A stretch of 64,000 bases of DNA from Reyranella sp. (GTDB lineage Bacteria; Pseudomonadota; Alphaproteobacteria; Reyranellales; Reyranellaceae). The stretch is taken from positions 40,391 through 104,390 of the forward strand of contig JAQSDW010000225.1 of assembly GCA_029946105.1 (NCBI GenBank), given 5' to 3'. Position 1 is the first letter of the stretch; each line of letters begins with the position of its first letter. Shown piece after piece: positions 14,525 to 24,244 of this stretch. Under the pieces are notes generated by a model, which saw only the letters and a program-made list of their open reading frames with translations, made no database searches and was not told the origin of the DNA. Made by a program: the position numbers and the translations under genes.

Positions 14525-15685
14525 ATGCGTCTCCCGCTCGATTGGTTGCCCCGGAAGGCCAGTTTTCCCAGGATTCCGCTCAAGTTCGTGCTGATTGCAG
14601 CCGGTACTGCAGTGGCGGGTGCAGCGGGTTTTGCCGCCCTGTCGTTGACGGCGAATGCCTCGCGCGTGCCGACCAACGAACCGGCCATGCGCCCGGCACG
14701 CGTCCTCGAAATCGCCTATGGCAAGCAGGCCCTGTCCCTCGTTCTTGCCGGCACGGTCGTGCCTCGCATCGAGACCACCCTGGGGTTCCGCGTCTCCGGC
14801 AAGATCGTCCAGCGCTCGGTGGATGTCGGCACCATCGTCATGCCGGGCGACCTGATCGCGCAGCTCGATCCTGCCGACTACCGCCTCGCCGTCGATAACG
14901 CGCGCGCAGCACTGGCCTCCGCCGAGGCCGACCATATCCGTGCCAAGGCCGATCACGAGCGCTATCAGGCGCTGCGTGGGGGTGCCGCCTTCACGCCGCA
15001 AACCCTTGAACAGCGCCAATCGCTGGCAGCTACGGCGCTCGCGCGCGTCGACCAGGCGCGCAGCCAGCTCTCCTCGGCCGAGAACAATCTGGCCTACACC
15101 GAACTCCACGCCGACACCGCGGGCGTCGTCACCGCGGTGCAGGCCGAGGTCGGCCAGGTCATGGCCCAGGGACAGGGCGTCATCCGGTTGGCGCGCACCG
15201 ACGAACTCGAGATCCTGGTCGGCGTGCCGGAGCATCGCCTGAAGGTGGTACGCGCCTCGGCCGCCGCCGGTTTCGAGCTGTGGTCCGACCCCGGCCATCG
15301 CCGCGCCGCCCGCCTGCGCGAGCTCTCGCCCAGTGCCGATCCCACGACCCGTACTTATCCGGCACGTTTCAGCATCGTCGACCCGCCCGAATTCATCGGC
15401 CTCGGCATGACCGCGACGCTGAGCTTCGAGCGGCCTGACGCCGTGGAAGTGGCCGAAGTGCCGCTGGCTGCAATCTTCCAGCGCGGCACGCAACCCGCCG
15501 TCTGGGTCGTCGACAGGACCAGCGGCGCGGTCGAGCTGCGTCCCGTCACCGTCGCACGCTGGGGCAACGACACGGCGGCGATCCTCTCAGGCGTCAAGCA
15601 AGGCGAATTGATCGCGACGGCGGGCGTGCACAAGCTCGAGACAGGCCAGAAGGTGAAGCCGGTGCAGCAGGCGGCACGGCCGTGA
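14525..15685 (+). CDS. RND efflux periplasmic adaptor (membrane fusion protein)
   Basis: Protein of 386 residues. One N-terminal membrane anchor (FVLIAAGTAVAGAAGFAALS, about 20-42), then GTVVPRIETTLGFRVSGKI and VDVGTIVMPGDLIAQLDPADY (lipoyl half), an alpha-helical hairpin rich in Ala/Gln/Arg (about 120-200), and the second lipoyl half with AGVVTAVQAEVGQVMAQGQGV. The barrel and membrane-proximal domain follow (VPLAAIFQRGTQPAVWVVD). It links the inner-membrane pump to an outer-membrane channel that is not encoded here. Its TGA overlaps the GTG of the pump gene (GTGA). Confidence 0.93.
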   Translation: MRLPLDWLPRKASFPRIPLKFVLIAAGTAVAGAAGFAALSLTANASRVPTNEPAMRPARVLEIAYGKQALSLVLAGTVVPRIETTLGFRVSGKIVQRSVDVGTIVMPGDLIAQLDPADYRLAVDNARAALASAEADHIRAKADHERYQALRGGAAFTPQTLEQRQSLAATALARVDQARSQLSSAENNLAYTELHADTAGVVTAVQAEVGQVMAQGQGVIRLARTDELEILVGVPEHRLKVVRASAAAGFELWSDPGHRRAARLRELSPSADPTTRTYPARFSIVDPPEFIGLGMTATLSFERPDAVEVAEVPLAAIFQRGTQPAVWVVDRTSGAVELRPVTVARWGNDTAAILSGVKQGELIATAGVHKLETGQKVKPVQQAARP

Positions 15686-18600
15686 GTACCCGCACCAACC
15701 TCTCGGCGCTGGCGCTGAAATACAGCACGCTGACCGTCTTCTTCATGCTGGCGCTCAGCATTGCCGGCGTCTACGCCTTCTTCAGCCTCGGTCGCGCCGA
15801 GGATCCGCCCTTCACCATCAAGCAGATGGTGGTATCGGCGGCATGGCCCGGCGCCACTTCGCGCGAGGTCGAGCAGCAGGTCACCGACAAGATCGAGACC
15901 AAGCTGCAGGAACTGCCCTACTTCTTCAACGTCACGAGCTACACCAAGCCCGGCGAGACGGTGATCTACGTCTCGCTGCGCGACGACGTTCCGCCAGCCA
16001 AGGTGGCCGACCTCTGGTACCAGGTGCGCAAGAAGGTAGGCGACATCCGCGGGAACCTGCCGCAGGGCGTGGTCGGACCGTTCTTCAACGACGAATACGG
16101 CGATACCTACAGCCTGATCTGGGCTTTCGAATCGGACGGCTTCTCGCCGGCCGAGGTGAAGGACATCGCCAAGGCGGTGCGCCAGCGCATCCTGCGCGTG
16201 CCCGACGTCACCAAGGCCGATCTGTTTGGCCTGCAGGACGAGAAGATCTACATCGAATTCAGCCACACGCGCCTGGCCATGTTGGGCGTGCCGGTCGACC
16301 AGATCCTCGACGTCGTCCGCAAGCAGAACGCCATCGTGGCCTCCGGTACCGTCGAGACCAAGGGCGAGCGCGTGGCCGTGCGTGTCGATGGCGCCCCGAC
16401 ATCGGCCGCCGATCTCGCCAACCTGCCCTTTAGCGCCAACGGCCGCACCCTCACCCTGGGCGACGTCGCCGAGATCCGGCGCGGCTACCAGGATCCGCTG
16501 CAGCTCTCCATGCGCTTCAAGGGCAAGTCCGTGATCGGCCTTGGTGTCGTCATGGCACCGGGCGGCAATGTCCAGACGCTCGGCAAGACACTCGAGGCCG
16601 CGATGGCCGAGGTCGAACGCGAGCTGCCGGTCGGAATCACCGTGCACCGCGTCGCCAACCAGCCGGAAGTGGTCGACAAATCGTTCGAGGAGTTCACCTC
16701 CTCTCTGCTTGAGGCTCTGGCCATCGTCCTGGTCGTGTCGTTCATCAGCCTGGGCGTCAGGACGGGCATCATCGTGGCGCTGTCGGTGCCACTGGTGCTC
16801 GCCATCACCTTCGTCGGCATGCTGCTGCTCGGCATCGACTTCCAGCGCATCTCGCTCGGCGCCCTGATCATCGCACTCGGCCTGCTGGTCGACGACGCCA
16901 TCATCGCCGTCGAGATGATGATGGTGAAGCTCGAACAGGGTTTCGGCCGCACGGAGGCCGCCACCTTCGCCTACACCTCGACGGCGTTCCCGATGCTTAC
17001 CGGCACCCTGGTCACGGCCGCGGGTTTCGTGCCCGTGGGCTTCGCCAAGTCGAGCGCCGGCGAATATACCAACTCGATCTTCTGGGTGGTCGGCATCTCG
17101 CTGATCGTGTCGTGGTTCGTGGCGGTGCTGTTCACGCCCTGGCTCGGCTACCGGCTGCTGCCGCAGCCCAAGGAGCAGCATTCCGACCCCTACCAGGGCC
17201 GGCTCTACACGCTCTTCCGTCGTGTCCTCGTATGGTGCGTGACGTGGCGCAAGACCACCATCGCCATCACCGCCCTCGCCTTCCTGGGCTCCATGGGCCT
17301 GATGGGCCTGGTGCAGAAGCAGTTCTTCCCGACCTCGAACCGGCCCGAGCTGATCGTCGACATGCGGCTGGCCCAGGGCGCCTCGTTCGCCGCCACAAAT
17401 GCCGAAGTGACGAAGCTGGAGCGCCTGCTGGGCGCCAATCCGGACGTCAGCCATTACACCGCCTACGTGGGTGCCGGCAGCCCGCGCTTCTACCTGCCGA
17501 CCGTGCCGGAACTGGCCAATGCGAGCTTCGGCCAGATCATCGTCATGACCAAGGACCTCGAAGCCCGCGAGCGCGTGCTTGCGATGCTCAACAAGGCCTT
17601 CGCCGAGGACTTCGAAGCGGTGCGAGCCCGCGTCCAGCGGCTGCAGAACGGCCCGCCGGTCGCCTACCCCGTCATGTTCCGCGTGCTGGGCGAGGACCCG
17701 CAGCAGGTCCGCGCCGTCGCCGGGAAGGTCCGCCAGGTCTTCAAGGCCGATCCGGCCACGCGCGACATCAATTTCGACTGGAACGAGCTCGCCAAGACCG
17801 TGCGGCTGGAAGTCGATCAGAACAAGGCGCGCGCGCTCGGCATCGACTCGCAGCTGCTCGGCAACACCCTGCAGACCCTGTTGTCGGGCGTGGTGGTGAC
17901 GCAGTACCGCGACCGCGCCGAGAGCATCGACGTGGTCGCCCGCGCCGTGCCCGGCGAGCGGCTGAGCCTGGAGGGCCTGGAGGCGATCAACCTCCGGACC
18001 GCCAACGGCGGCGTGGTGTCCCTCGCCCAGATCGCGACGCTACGCTTCGAGCTCGAGGAGCCGATTCTTTGGCGCCGCAACAAGGACCTGTTGATGACGG
18101 TCCGCGCCGGCGTCATCGACGGCGTGCAGGGCCCCGATGTCGCCGACCGCATCGACAATGCACTGGCACCGGTGCGCGCCGGGTTGCCGGACGGCTATCG
18201 CATCGAGGTCGGCGGCGACAAGGAGGAGAGCGCCCGCAGCCAGGGCTCGATCTTCAGGATGATGCCCGTCATGGCCTTCCTGATGGTGCTGTTCCTGATG
18301 CTGCAGCTGCAGAGCTTCTCCAAGCTTGCGCTCGTCATGCTGACGGCGCCGCTCGGCATGATCGGCGTGGCGCTGTTCCTGCTCGCCTTCAACCAGCCCT
18401 TCGGCTTCGTCTCGCTGCTGGGCACCATTGCGCTTGCCGGCATGATCATGCGCAACTCGGTGATCCTGGTCGACCAGATCGACCAGGATATCGAAGCCGG
18501 CCACACGCAGTGGGATGCGGTGATCGACGCCACGGTGCGTCGCGCCCGTCCGATCCTGCTCACCGCCGGCACGGCCATCTTTGCCATGGTCCCGCTGTCG

Positions 18601-18795
18601 CGCAGCGTGTTCTTCGGGCCCATGGCCGTCGCCCTGATGGGCGGCCTGCTGGTCGCCACGGCGCTCACGCTGCTGTTCCTGCCGGCACTCTATGCCGCCT
18701 GGTTCCGGGTGAAGCAGCCAGAAACCGCCGCCGCCCCGGCGCTCGCCGCCGCCCCCGCCGGGCCACCGCCGCCGTACGCCCTGGCCGCGGAATAG
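15682..18795 (+). CDS. RND family efflux transporter permease (AcrB/HAE1-like)
   Basis: Proton-driven inner-membrane pump of 1037 residues, the family's usual length, with two repeats of 1+5 transmembrane segments separated by large periplasmic loops. Visible markers are LTVFFMLALSIAGVYAFFSLGRAEDP at TM1, the porter motif WPGATSREVEQQVTDKIE, the TM4 proton-relay segment LGLLVDDAIIAVEMMM, and GTIALAGMIMRNSVILVDQI near the C-terminus. The GTG start is coupled to the adaptor gene. The substrate may be a drug, solvent or metal-independent toxin. Control is presumably by the divergent TetR protein. Confidence 0.95.
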   Translation: MSTRTNLSALALKYSTLTVFFMLALSIAGVYAFFSLGRAEDPPFTIKQMVVSAAWPGATSREVEQQVTDKIETKLQELPYFFNVTSYTKPGETVIYVSLRDDVPPAKVADLWYQVRKKVGDIRGNLPQGVVGPFFNDEYGDTYSLIWAFESDGFSPAEVKDIAKAVRQRILRVPDVTKADLFGLQDEKIYIEFSHTRLAMLGVPVDQILDVVRKQNAIVASGTVETKGERVAVRVDGAPTSAADLANLPFSANGRTLTLGDVAEIRRGYQDPLQLSMRFKGKSVIGLGVVMAPGGNVQTLGKTLEAAMAEVERELPVGITVHRVANQPEVVDKSFEEFTSSLLEALAIVLVVSFISLGVRTGIIVALSVPLVLAITFVGMLLLGIDFQRISLGALIIALGLLVDDAIIAVEMMMVKLEQGFGRTEAATFAYTSTAFPMLTGTLVTAAGFVPVGFAKSSAGEYTNSIFWVVGISLIVSWFVAVLFTPWLGYRLLPQPKEQHSDPYQGRLYTLFRRVLVWCVTWRKTTIAITALAFLGSMGLMGLVQKQFFPTSNRPELIVDMRLAQGASFAATNAEVTKLERLLGANPDVSHYTAYVGAGSPRFYLPTVPELANASFGQIIVMTKDLEARERVLAMLNKAFAEDFEAVRARVQRLQNGPPVAYPVMFRVLGEDPQQVRAVAGKVRQVFKADPATRDINFDWNELAKTVRLEVDQNKARALGIDSQLLGNTLQTLLSGVVVTQYRDRAESIDVVARAVPGERLSLEGLEAINLRTANGGVVSLAQIATLRFELEEPILWRRNKDLLMTVRAGVIDGVQGPDVADRIDNALAPVRAGLPDGYRIEVGGDKEESARSQGSIFRMMPVMAFLMVLFLMLQLQSFSKLALVMLTAPLGMIGVALFLLAFNQPFGFVSLLGTIALAGMIMRNSVILVDQIDQDIEAGHTQWDAVIDATVRRARPILLTAGTAIFAMVPLSRSVFFGPMAVALMGGLLVATALTLLFLPALYAAWFRVKQPETAAAPALAAAPAGPPPPYALAAE

Positions 18796-18899
18796 CGCGG
18801 GAGTCGGGAGTCACACCACCGATCGCGTTGCGTATACGAAGAGTATCCGCCAACCACCTGTTTTCATTATAAAAAGAAGGTGGAAAGCGCCGGCGGCAG

Positions 18900-18921
18900 G
18901 AGTCACCAAATGACTCGTTTT
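18900..18921 (+). terminator. Possible terminator after the RND operon
   Basis: A 6-bp perfect stem GAGTCA/TGACTC with loop CCAAA is followed by GTTTT, 105 bp after the pump stop codon. A second hairpin (CCACCT...AGGTGG, 18854-18883) with an A/T-rich inner stem precedes it. The short T tract makes the assignment weak. The rest of 18796-19075 holds no gene that I can support. Confidence 0.35.
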
Positions 18922-19075
18922 GGAATTGTCGCTTGGCGCTGACGCGGCCGGTTCGGCCTGTCTGCTTCAAGGATTTTCTCGAATTCCATGGCCGCCCTTC
19001 CTCCATCTGAAGAACTCATTGAGAGGAACATAGGATAGTATAATCGTCTTTCCAATAGGCGCCGCTTGCCGGCAA

Positions 19076-19717
19076 TCAGGAAATCCGGCCCTCGGCGGTA
19101 TGGATGTCGCCGTCGCGTGCCGCGCTTACTTCAAGAATGATCTCGATGCCGCGCACGATGTCGTCGAGTGCCATCGACGGCGCTCCGCCCAGGCGAGCAG
19201 CCTGCTCCGGCACATAGGGGATGTGCAGGAAGCCGCTGCGCATCGGAATCGGGTGACCGGCGGCCAGGTCCATCAGGGCATAGAAGATGTGGTTGCAGAC
19301 GAAGGTGCCGGCGGTGTTCGACACCGCGGCCGGCAGGCCTGCCTTGCGCATCTCGGCCACACAGGCCTTGATCGGCAGCGTCGCGAAATGAGCCGCCGGG
19401 CCGTCCCGTACCACCGGCTTGTCGATCGGCTGCTTGCCGTCGTTGTCGCGGATGCGGGCGTCCTGGATGTTGATGGCAACGCGCTCGAGGCAGAGTTCCG
19501 TTCGCCCGCCGGCCTGGCCGACACACAGGACGATGTCCGGCTTGATCTTGTCGATCGCCGTTCGCAACACCTTGGCCGAGTTGGCGTAGGAGGTCGGCAG
19601 TTGGGCGGTATGGACGGCGATGCCGCCGATCCGCTTCTTGAGCTTTCCGACCGCGAGCAATGACGGATTGACGTCGTCGCCACCGAACGGCTCGAATCCC
19701 GTGACCAGCGCCTTCAT
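19076..19717 (-). CDS. pcp: Pyrrolidone-carboxylate peptidase (peptidase C15)
   Basis: Cysteine peptidase of 213 residues that removes N-terminal pyroglutamate. MKALVTGFEPFGG opens the protein. The active-site Glu is in QAGGRTELCLERVAINI, the nucleophilic Cys in SNTAGTFVCNHIFY and the His in GFLHIPYVPEQ, giving an intact Glu-Cys-His triad. The ATG at 19717 follows GGGGAGAGG; upstream in-frame codons are not needed. It is last in the minus-strand run with the CO-dehydrogenase-like genes, 68 bp after coxM. Confidence 0.95.
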   Translation of the reverse strand: MKALVTGFEPFGGDDVNPSLLAVGKLKKRIGGIAVHTAQLPTSYANSAKVLRTAIDKIKPDIVLCVGQAGGRTELCLERVAINIQDARIRDNDGKQPIDKPVVRDGPAAHFATLPIKACVAEMRKAGLPAAVSNTAGTFVCNHIFYALMDLAAGHPIPMRSGFLHIPYVPEQAARLGGAPSMALDDIVRGIEIILEVSAARDGDIHTAEGRIS

Positions 19718-19785
19718 GCCTCTCCCCAAACCGAAAGGGCGTCCCAAAAGGACGCCCCGACGTTAGTCCGTATGGTAGCCGTCGG

Positions 19786-20583
19786 CTACTTGTTGGCGGC
19801 GTCGACCGCGCGGCGTGCCATGACGCCCACGAGATGGGCGCGATATTCGGCGCTGCCGTGGATGTCGCTGTTGAGGCCGTCGGCCGGGATCTTGATGTCC
19901 TTGATCGCCGCCGAGGAGAAGTTCTTGGAGAGCGCCTCTTCCATCGCCTTGACGCGGAAGACGGTGGCGCCGGCACCGGTCACCGCGACCCGCACGCCCG
20001 CAGCCGTCTTGGCCACGAACACGCCGACCATGGCATAGCGCGAGGCCGGGTTCGGAAACTTCATATAGGCCGCCTTCTCCGCCTTGGGAAAGCTGATGCC
20101 GGTGATCAGTTCGCCCTCAGCGAGCGCCGTCTCGAACAGGCCCTTGAAGAAGTCGTCGGCCGCGATCTTGCGGGTGTTGGTGCTGACGGTGGCATTGAGC
20201 GCCACAACCGCGCCCGGATAGTCGGCCGCCGGGTCGTTGTTGGCGACCGAGCCGCCCATCGTGCCGCGGTTGCGGACCTGCGGGTCGCCGATGTGGCCCG
20301 CAAGATAGGCCAGCGCCGGGATTGCCGCTTTGACGTCCGCCGAGCTCGCGACATCGGCGTGCCTGGTCATGCCGCCGATCACGACATTGTTGCCTTCGAC
20401 CTTGATGCCGGCCAGTTCCTTCACGCCGCCGAGATCGACCACGTCGCTCGGGCGCGCCAGGCGCTGCTTCAGCGTCGGGATCAGGGTCATGCCGCCCGAC
20501 ATGACGCGGGCTTCGGTCTTGCCCTTCAGCAGGCCGATCGCGTCGGCGACCGACTTCGGACGATGGTAAGCGAAATCGTACAT
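19786..20583 (-). CDS. coxM: Form II CO dehydrogenase-like medium (FAD) subunit
   Basis: FAD-binding subunit of a xanthine-oxidase-family molybdenum hydroxylase, 265 residues. [19 protein letters not shown], then the FAD motifs AGGMTLIP-like ([15 protein letters not shown]) and [17 protein letters not shown] are diagnostic. The C-terminal CO_deh_flav_C region contains [25 protein letters not shown] site precedes ATG 20583. It follows coxL by 28 bp. Electrons pass from the molybdenum site through [2Fe-2S] clusters to this FAD. Confidence 0.93.
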   Translation of the reverse strand: MYDFAYHRPKSVADAIGLLKGKTEARVMSGGMTLIPTLKQRLARPSDVVDLGGVKELAGIKVEGNNVVIGGMTRHADVASSADVKAAIPALAYLAGHIGDPQVRNRGTMGGSVANNDPAADYPGAVVALNATVSTNTRKIAADDFFKGLFETALAEGELITGISFPKAEKAAYMKFPNPASRYAMVGVFVAKTAAGVRVAVTGAGATVFRVKAMEEALSKNFSSAAIKDIKIPADGLNSDIHGSAEYRAHLVGVMARRAVDAANK

Positions 20584-20611
20584 CTCAATTTCCTCCGGTT
20601 ACTCGGCCGCC

Positions 20612-22996
20612 CTATTCAGCCGCTTGGTGTTGGGCGCCCTGGATCGATTGCCACACGTTGAGGGGTGTGGCGGGCATTTCGACGTGCTTGACGCCGACCG
20701 GCGCCAGCGCGTTGTGGACCGCGTTCATCACGGCCGCCGGCGACGCGATCGCGCCAGCCTCGCCGCAACCCTTCACGCCCAGCGGATTGTGCGGGCAAGG
20801 CGTGACCTTGTAGCCGAGCTTGAACGACGGGAAGTTGTCCGCGCGCGGCATGGTGTAGTCCATGAACGAGCCGCTGATGAGCTGGCCCGTGTCCTTGTCG
20901 TAGACCGCGGCCTCGAACAGCGCCTGGCCGACACCCTGTACGATGCCGCCGTGAACCTGGCCCTCGACGATCATCGGATTGATGATGTTGCCGAAATCGT
21001 CGATCGCGGTGAAGGCCACGATCTCGGTCGTGCCCGTCTCCGGGTCGATCTCGAGCTCGCAGATCTGCGTGCCGGCCGGATAGACGAAGTTCGCCGGGTC
21101 GTAGAAGGCGTTCTCGTCCATGCCCGGCTCGACTTCGCCCAACGGATAGTTGTGCGGCACGTAGGCGGCGAAGACGACCTGGGCCAGCGGCACGTTCTTG
21201 TCCGTACCCGTCACCTTGAAGACGCCGTTGTCGAATTCGACGTCGGCGACCGACGCCTCCATCAGATGGGCAGCGATCTTCTTGCCCTTGGCGATGATCT
21301 TCTCGGTCGCCTTGATGATCGCCGAGCCGCCGACGGCCAGCGAGCGCGAGCCGTAGGTGCCCATGCCGAATGGCGTCGTCGCCGTATCGCCGTGGACGAT
21401 CTCGATCTGATCCATCGGCACGCCGAGCTTGTCGTGGATGATCTGGGCGAACGTCGTCTCGTGGCTCTGGCCATGGCTGTGCGCGCCGGTCATGACTTGG
21501 ACGTTGCCGGTCGGGTTGAACTTGATCTGCGCCGCTTCCCACTGACCGACGCCGGCACCCAGCGAGCCGACGACCTGCGAGGGAGCGAGGCCGCAGGCCT
21601 CGATGTAGGACGAGAAGCCGATGCCGCGCAGCTTGCCGCGCGACTTGGCCTCGGCGCGGCGGGCTTCGAAGCCCTTGTAGTCGGCGATCTTCATGGCCTC
21701 GTCGATGATCGGCGGGTAGTTGCCCGAATCGTACTGGAGCGCCACAGGCGTCTGGTACGGGAAGGCCGTCGACGGGATGAAGTTCTTCCGGCGCAGCTCC
21801 GCCGCGTCGATCTTCATCTCGGCCGCGGCCTTGCTGACGATGCTCTCGATGACGAAGGTCGCTTCCGGCCGCCCGGCGCCGCGATAGGCGTCGACCGGCG
21901 CGGTATGGGTGAGTGCCGCCTTGACGTTGGCGTAGATGAGCGGCGTCGTGTACTGGCCCGCCAGCAGCGTCGCGTAGAGATAGGTCGGCACCGCCGTGGA
22001 GAAAGTCGAGAGATAGGCGCCCATATTGGCGATCGTCTCGACCTTCAGCGCCAGGAACTTGCCGTCCTTGTCCAAGGCCAGCTCGGCGTGGGTGACGTGA
22101 TCGCGGCCGTGGCAGTCGGTCTGGAACGATTCGCTGCGCTCGGCCGTCCACTTGATCGGCCGGCCGACGCGCGAGGCCGCCCAGCACACCATCGTCTCGT
22201 CGGCGTAGCAGAAGATCTTGCTGCCGAAGCCGCCACCCACGTCGGGGGCGATCACGCGCAGCTTGTGCTCGGGGATACCCAGCACGAAGGCCGACAGGAT
22301 GAGGCGCAGCACATGCGGGTTCTGCGAGGTCGACCACAGCGTGTAGTGGCCGGTGCCCTTGTCGTACTCCGCCGCCGCGGCACGCGGCTCCATGGCGTTG
22401 GGAATGAGCCGGTTGTTGATGAGGTCGAGCTTGGTGACATGGGCCGCCTTGGCGAACGCGGTGTCGACATCGGCCTTCACGCCGATTTCCCAGTCGTAGA
22501 CCATGTTGCCCGGCGCTTCGGGGTGAACCTCGGGCGCACCCTTGTCGAATGCCTTGGCAAGGTCGACGTTCGCCGGCCTGACGTCATAGTCGACCTTGAT
22601 CGCCTCGGCCGCGTCCTTGGCCTCGTCGTAGGTGTTGGCCACGACCATGGCGACGGTGTCGCCGACATAACGCACGGTATCGACCGCCATCACCGGATGG
22701 GCCGGCGCCTTGTGCGGCTGGCCATGCTTGTCCTTGACCACCCAGCCGCAGATCAGGCCGCCGACCTTGGCGTCGACCAGATCCTTGCCGGTGAAGATGT
22801 TGACCACGCCCGACATCTTTGCCGCCGCGGAAGTGTCGATGCTCTTGATCTTCGCGTGGGCATGCGGCGAACGCAGGAAATACGCGTAGGTCGCCCGTGC
22901 GAGGGGCAGATCGTCGACATAGCGACCGGTTCCCGTCAGGAAGCGCTTGTCTTCCGTCCGAAGAACGCGGGCGCCGATTCCGGAGGCGGCGGTCAT
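20612..22996 (-). CDS. coxL: Form II CO dehydrogenase-like molybdenum large subunit
   Basis: Protein of 794 residues binding molybdopterin cytosine dinucleotide. It opens with [33 protein letters not shown] and [16 protein letters not shown] are molybdopterin-contacting motifs. The active-site loop reads AYRGAGR, the form II signature, instead of the AYxCSFR of true form I CO dehydrogenases, so CO may not be the physiological substrate. The KGCGEAG motif near the C-terminus carries the catalytic Glu. It lies 4 bp after coxS in the order coxS-L-M. Confidence 0.94.
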   Translation of the reverse strand: MTAASGIGARVLRTEDKRFLTGTGRYVDDLPLARATYAYFLRSPHAHAKIKSIDTSAAAKMSGVVNIFTGKDLVDAKVGGLICGWVVKDKHGQPHKAPAHPVMAVDTVRYVGDTVAMVVANTYDEAKDAAEAIKVDYDVRPANVDLAKAFDKGAPEVHPEAPGNMVYDWEIGVKADVDTAFAKAAHVTKLDLINNRLIPNAMEPRAAAAEYDKGTGHYTLWSTSQNPHVLRLILSAFVLGIPEHKLRVIAPDVGGGFGSKIFCYADETMVCWAASRVGRPIKWTAERSESFQTDCHGRDHVTHAELALDKDGKFLALKVETIANMGAYLSTFSTAVPTYLYATLLAGQYTTPLIYANVKAALTHTAPVDAYRGAGRPEATFVIESIVSKAAAEMKIDAAELRRKNFIPSTAFPYQTPVALQYDSGNYPPIIDEAMKIADYKGFEARRAEAKSRGKLRGIGFSSYIEACGLAPSQVVGSLGAGVGQWEAAQIKFNPTGNVQVMTGAHSHGQSHETTFAQIIHDKLGVPMDQIEIVHGDTATTPFGMGTYGSRSLAVGGSAIIKATEKIIAKGKKIAAHLMEASVADVEFDNGVFKVTGTDKNVPLAQVVFAAYVPHNYPLGEVEPGMDENAFYDPANFVYPAGTQICELEIDPETGTTEIVAFTAIDDFGNIINPMIVEGQVHGGIVQGVGQALFEAAVYDKDTGQLISGSFMDYTMPRADNFPSFKLGYKVTPCPHNPLGVKGCGEAGAIASPAAVMNAVHNALAPVGVKHVEMPATPLNVWQSIQGAQHQAAE

Positions 22997-23000
22997 GGGG

Positions 23001-23486
23001 CTACACTCCTGCTGACTTCATGGCCGGTGCGGCGGCCAGGATTGCCTTCACGATATTGTGGTAGCCGGTGCAGCGGCAGAGGTTGCCCTCGAGCTCGCGG
23101 CGCACCGTCGCTTCGTCGAGCTGGTAGTTGTGGCGCTTCACCATGTCGATGGCGCTCATCACCATGCCCGGGGTGCAGAAGCCGCACTGCAGGGCGTGGT
23201 TCTCCCGGAAGGCTTCCTGCATCGGATGCAGCTTGTCGGCGCTCTCGGCCAGGCCCTCGATCGTGGTCACCTTCGATCCTTCGGCCTGGACGGCCAGGAT
23301 CGTGCACGACTTGATCGACTTGCCGTCGACGTGGACGACGCAGGCGCCACACTGGCTGGTGTCGCAGCCGACGTGTGTGCCTGTCATGCCGAGATGCTCG
23401 CGCAGGAACTGAACCAACAGCGTGCGCGCCTCGACCTTGCCCGAGACGGACTTGCCGTTGACGGTCATGGCGACGGAAATGGTCAT
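23001..23486 (-). CDS. coxS: Form II CO dehydrogenase-like small iron-sulfur subunit
   Basis: Protein of 161 residues with two [2Fe-2S] clusters. The N-terminal plant-ferredoxin-like cluster motif is [16 protein letters not shown] (about 40-55). The C-terminal four-helix cluster motifs are [12 protein letters not shown] and [15 protein letters not shown]. It starts [11 protein letters not shown]. It is the first structural subunit of the coxSLM unit and passes electrons from the molybdenum centre to FAD. Confidence 0.95.
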   Translation of the reverse strand: MTISVAMTVNGKSVSGKVEARTLLVQFLREHLGMTGTHVGCDTSQCGACVVHVDGKSIKSCTILAVQAEGSKVTTIEGLAESADKLHPMQEAFRENHALQCGFCTPGMVMSAIDMVKRHNYQLDEATVRRELEGNLCRCTGYHNIVKAILAAAPAMKSAGV

Positions 23487-23634
23487 TACTCTTCTCCCTT
23501 ACTTATTGGTTCGGTGCGACCGCGATCGTGCGCACCCGCTGGGCGTTGAATCGACTGTCGCAAGCCGCTCCGGCGGCGGTCAAGCGAATTGCGGATGACA
23601 ACCGATCCGCGCTCTGGGGGCCCACGCTCCGGCG

Positions 23635-24222
23635 CTAACGACTCGCAAGAAATACCACGACCAGGACCACGGCGCCGACGCCGATGACGATCCAGTGTCT
23701 GTAGCCTCGCTGCGCTGCAGCGGAAGCCGCCGGGGCGGCGGCGGCTGGCGCCGCCACGGCCTCGATGGCCTCACCCGGGGGCGGTGCTCCCACCATGGCG
23801 GTGAATTTGCTGAAGAACTCGTCGGCCAGCTTGCGGGCGGTACCATCGATCAGGCGCGCACCCACCTGGGCGATCTTGCCGCCGACCTGGGCATCGACGC
23901 TGTAGTTCAGGACCGTCTCCGCGCCGTCCTCCTTCAGGGTGACGACAGCTCCACCCTTGGCGAACCCTGCCGCCCCGCCCTGGCCCTCGCCCGAGATCTT
24001 GTAGCCATTGGGCGGGTCGAGATCCGAAAGAGTGACCTTGCCGGTGAAGCTGGCGCTGACCGGCCCGATGCGCATGCGCACCTTGGCCTTCATCTCCGTA
24101 TCGGATGACTTTTCCAGCGATTCGCAGCCCGGTATGCACGCCTGCAGTATGGCTACGTCGTTGAGCGCCGCGAAAACCTTCTCGCGCGACGCGGCGATCC
24201 TGTATTCGCCCTTGATTTCCAT
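23635..24222 (-). CDS. coxG: CoxG-like SRPBCC protein with C-terminal membrane anchor
   Basis: Protein of 195 residues. Residues 1-145 form a CoxG/SRPBCC domain (MEIKGEYRIAASREKVFAALND, ACIPGCESLE, NYSVDAQVGGKIAQVGARLIDGTARKLADEFF). An Ala/Pro-rich linker follows, then a C-terminal transmembrane helix (HWIVIGVGAVVLVVVFLASR). CoxG is known to recruit CO dehydrogenase to the membrane, so this protein probably docks the coxSLM enzyme. It precedes coxS by 148 bp with nothing else recognisable in the gap. Confidence 0.9.
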   Translation of the reverse strand: MEIKGEYRIAASREKVFAALNDVAILQACIPGCESLEKSSDTEMKAKVRMRIGPVSASFTGKVTLSDLDPPNGYKISGEGQGGAAGFAKGGAVVTLKEDGAETVLNYSVDAQVGGKIAQVGARLIDGTARKLADEFFSKFTAMVGAPPPGEAIEAVAAPAAAAPAASAAAQRGYRHWIVIGVGAVVLVVVFLASR

Positions 24223-24244
24223 ATCGTAACTCCCGGCTGAACGC

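Noticed and set aside
15355..17454. 699-codon minus-strand ORF
   Set aside because: Shadow of the RND adaptor and pump; low-complexity His/Gly/Asp composition from GC-rich codon bias.
18665..19006. 113-codon minus-strand ORF across the RND 3' end
   Set aside because: Arg-rich shadow sequence with no domain; the region fits a terminator and spacer.
20624..23314. 896-codon plus-strand ORF
   Set aside because: Antisense of coxL and coxS, which carry clear family motifs.
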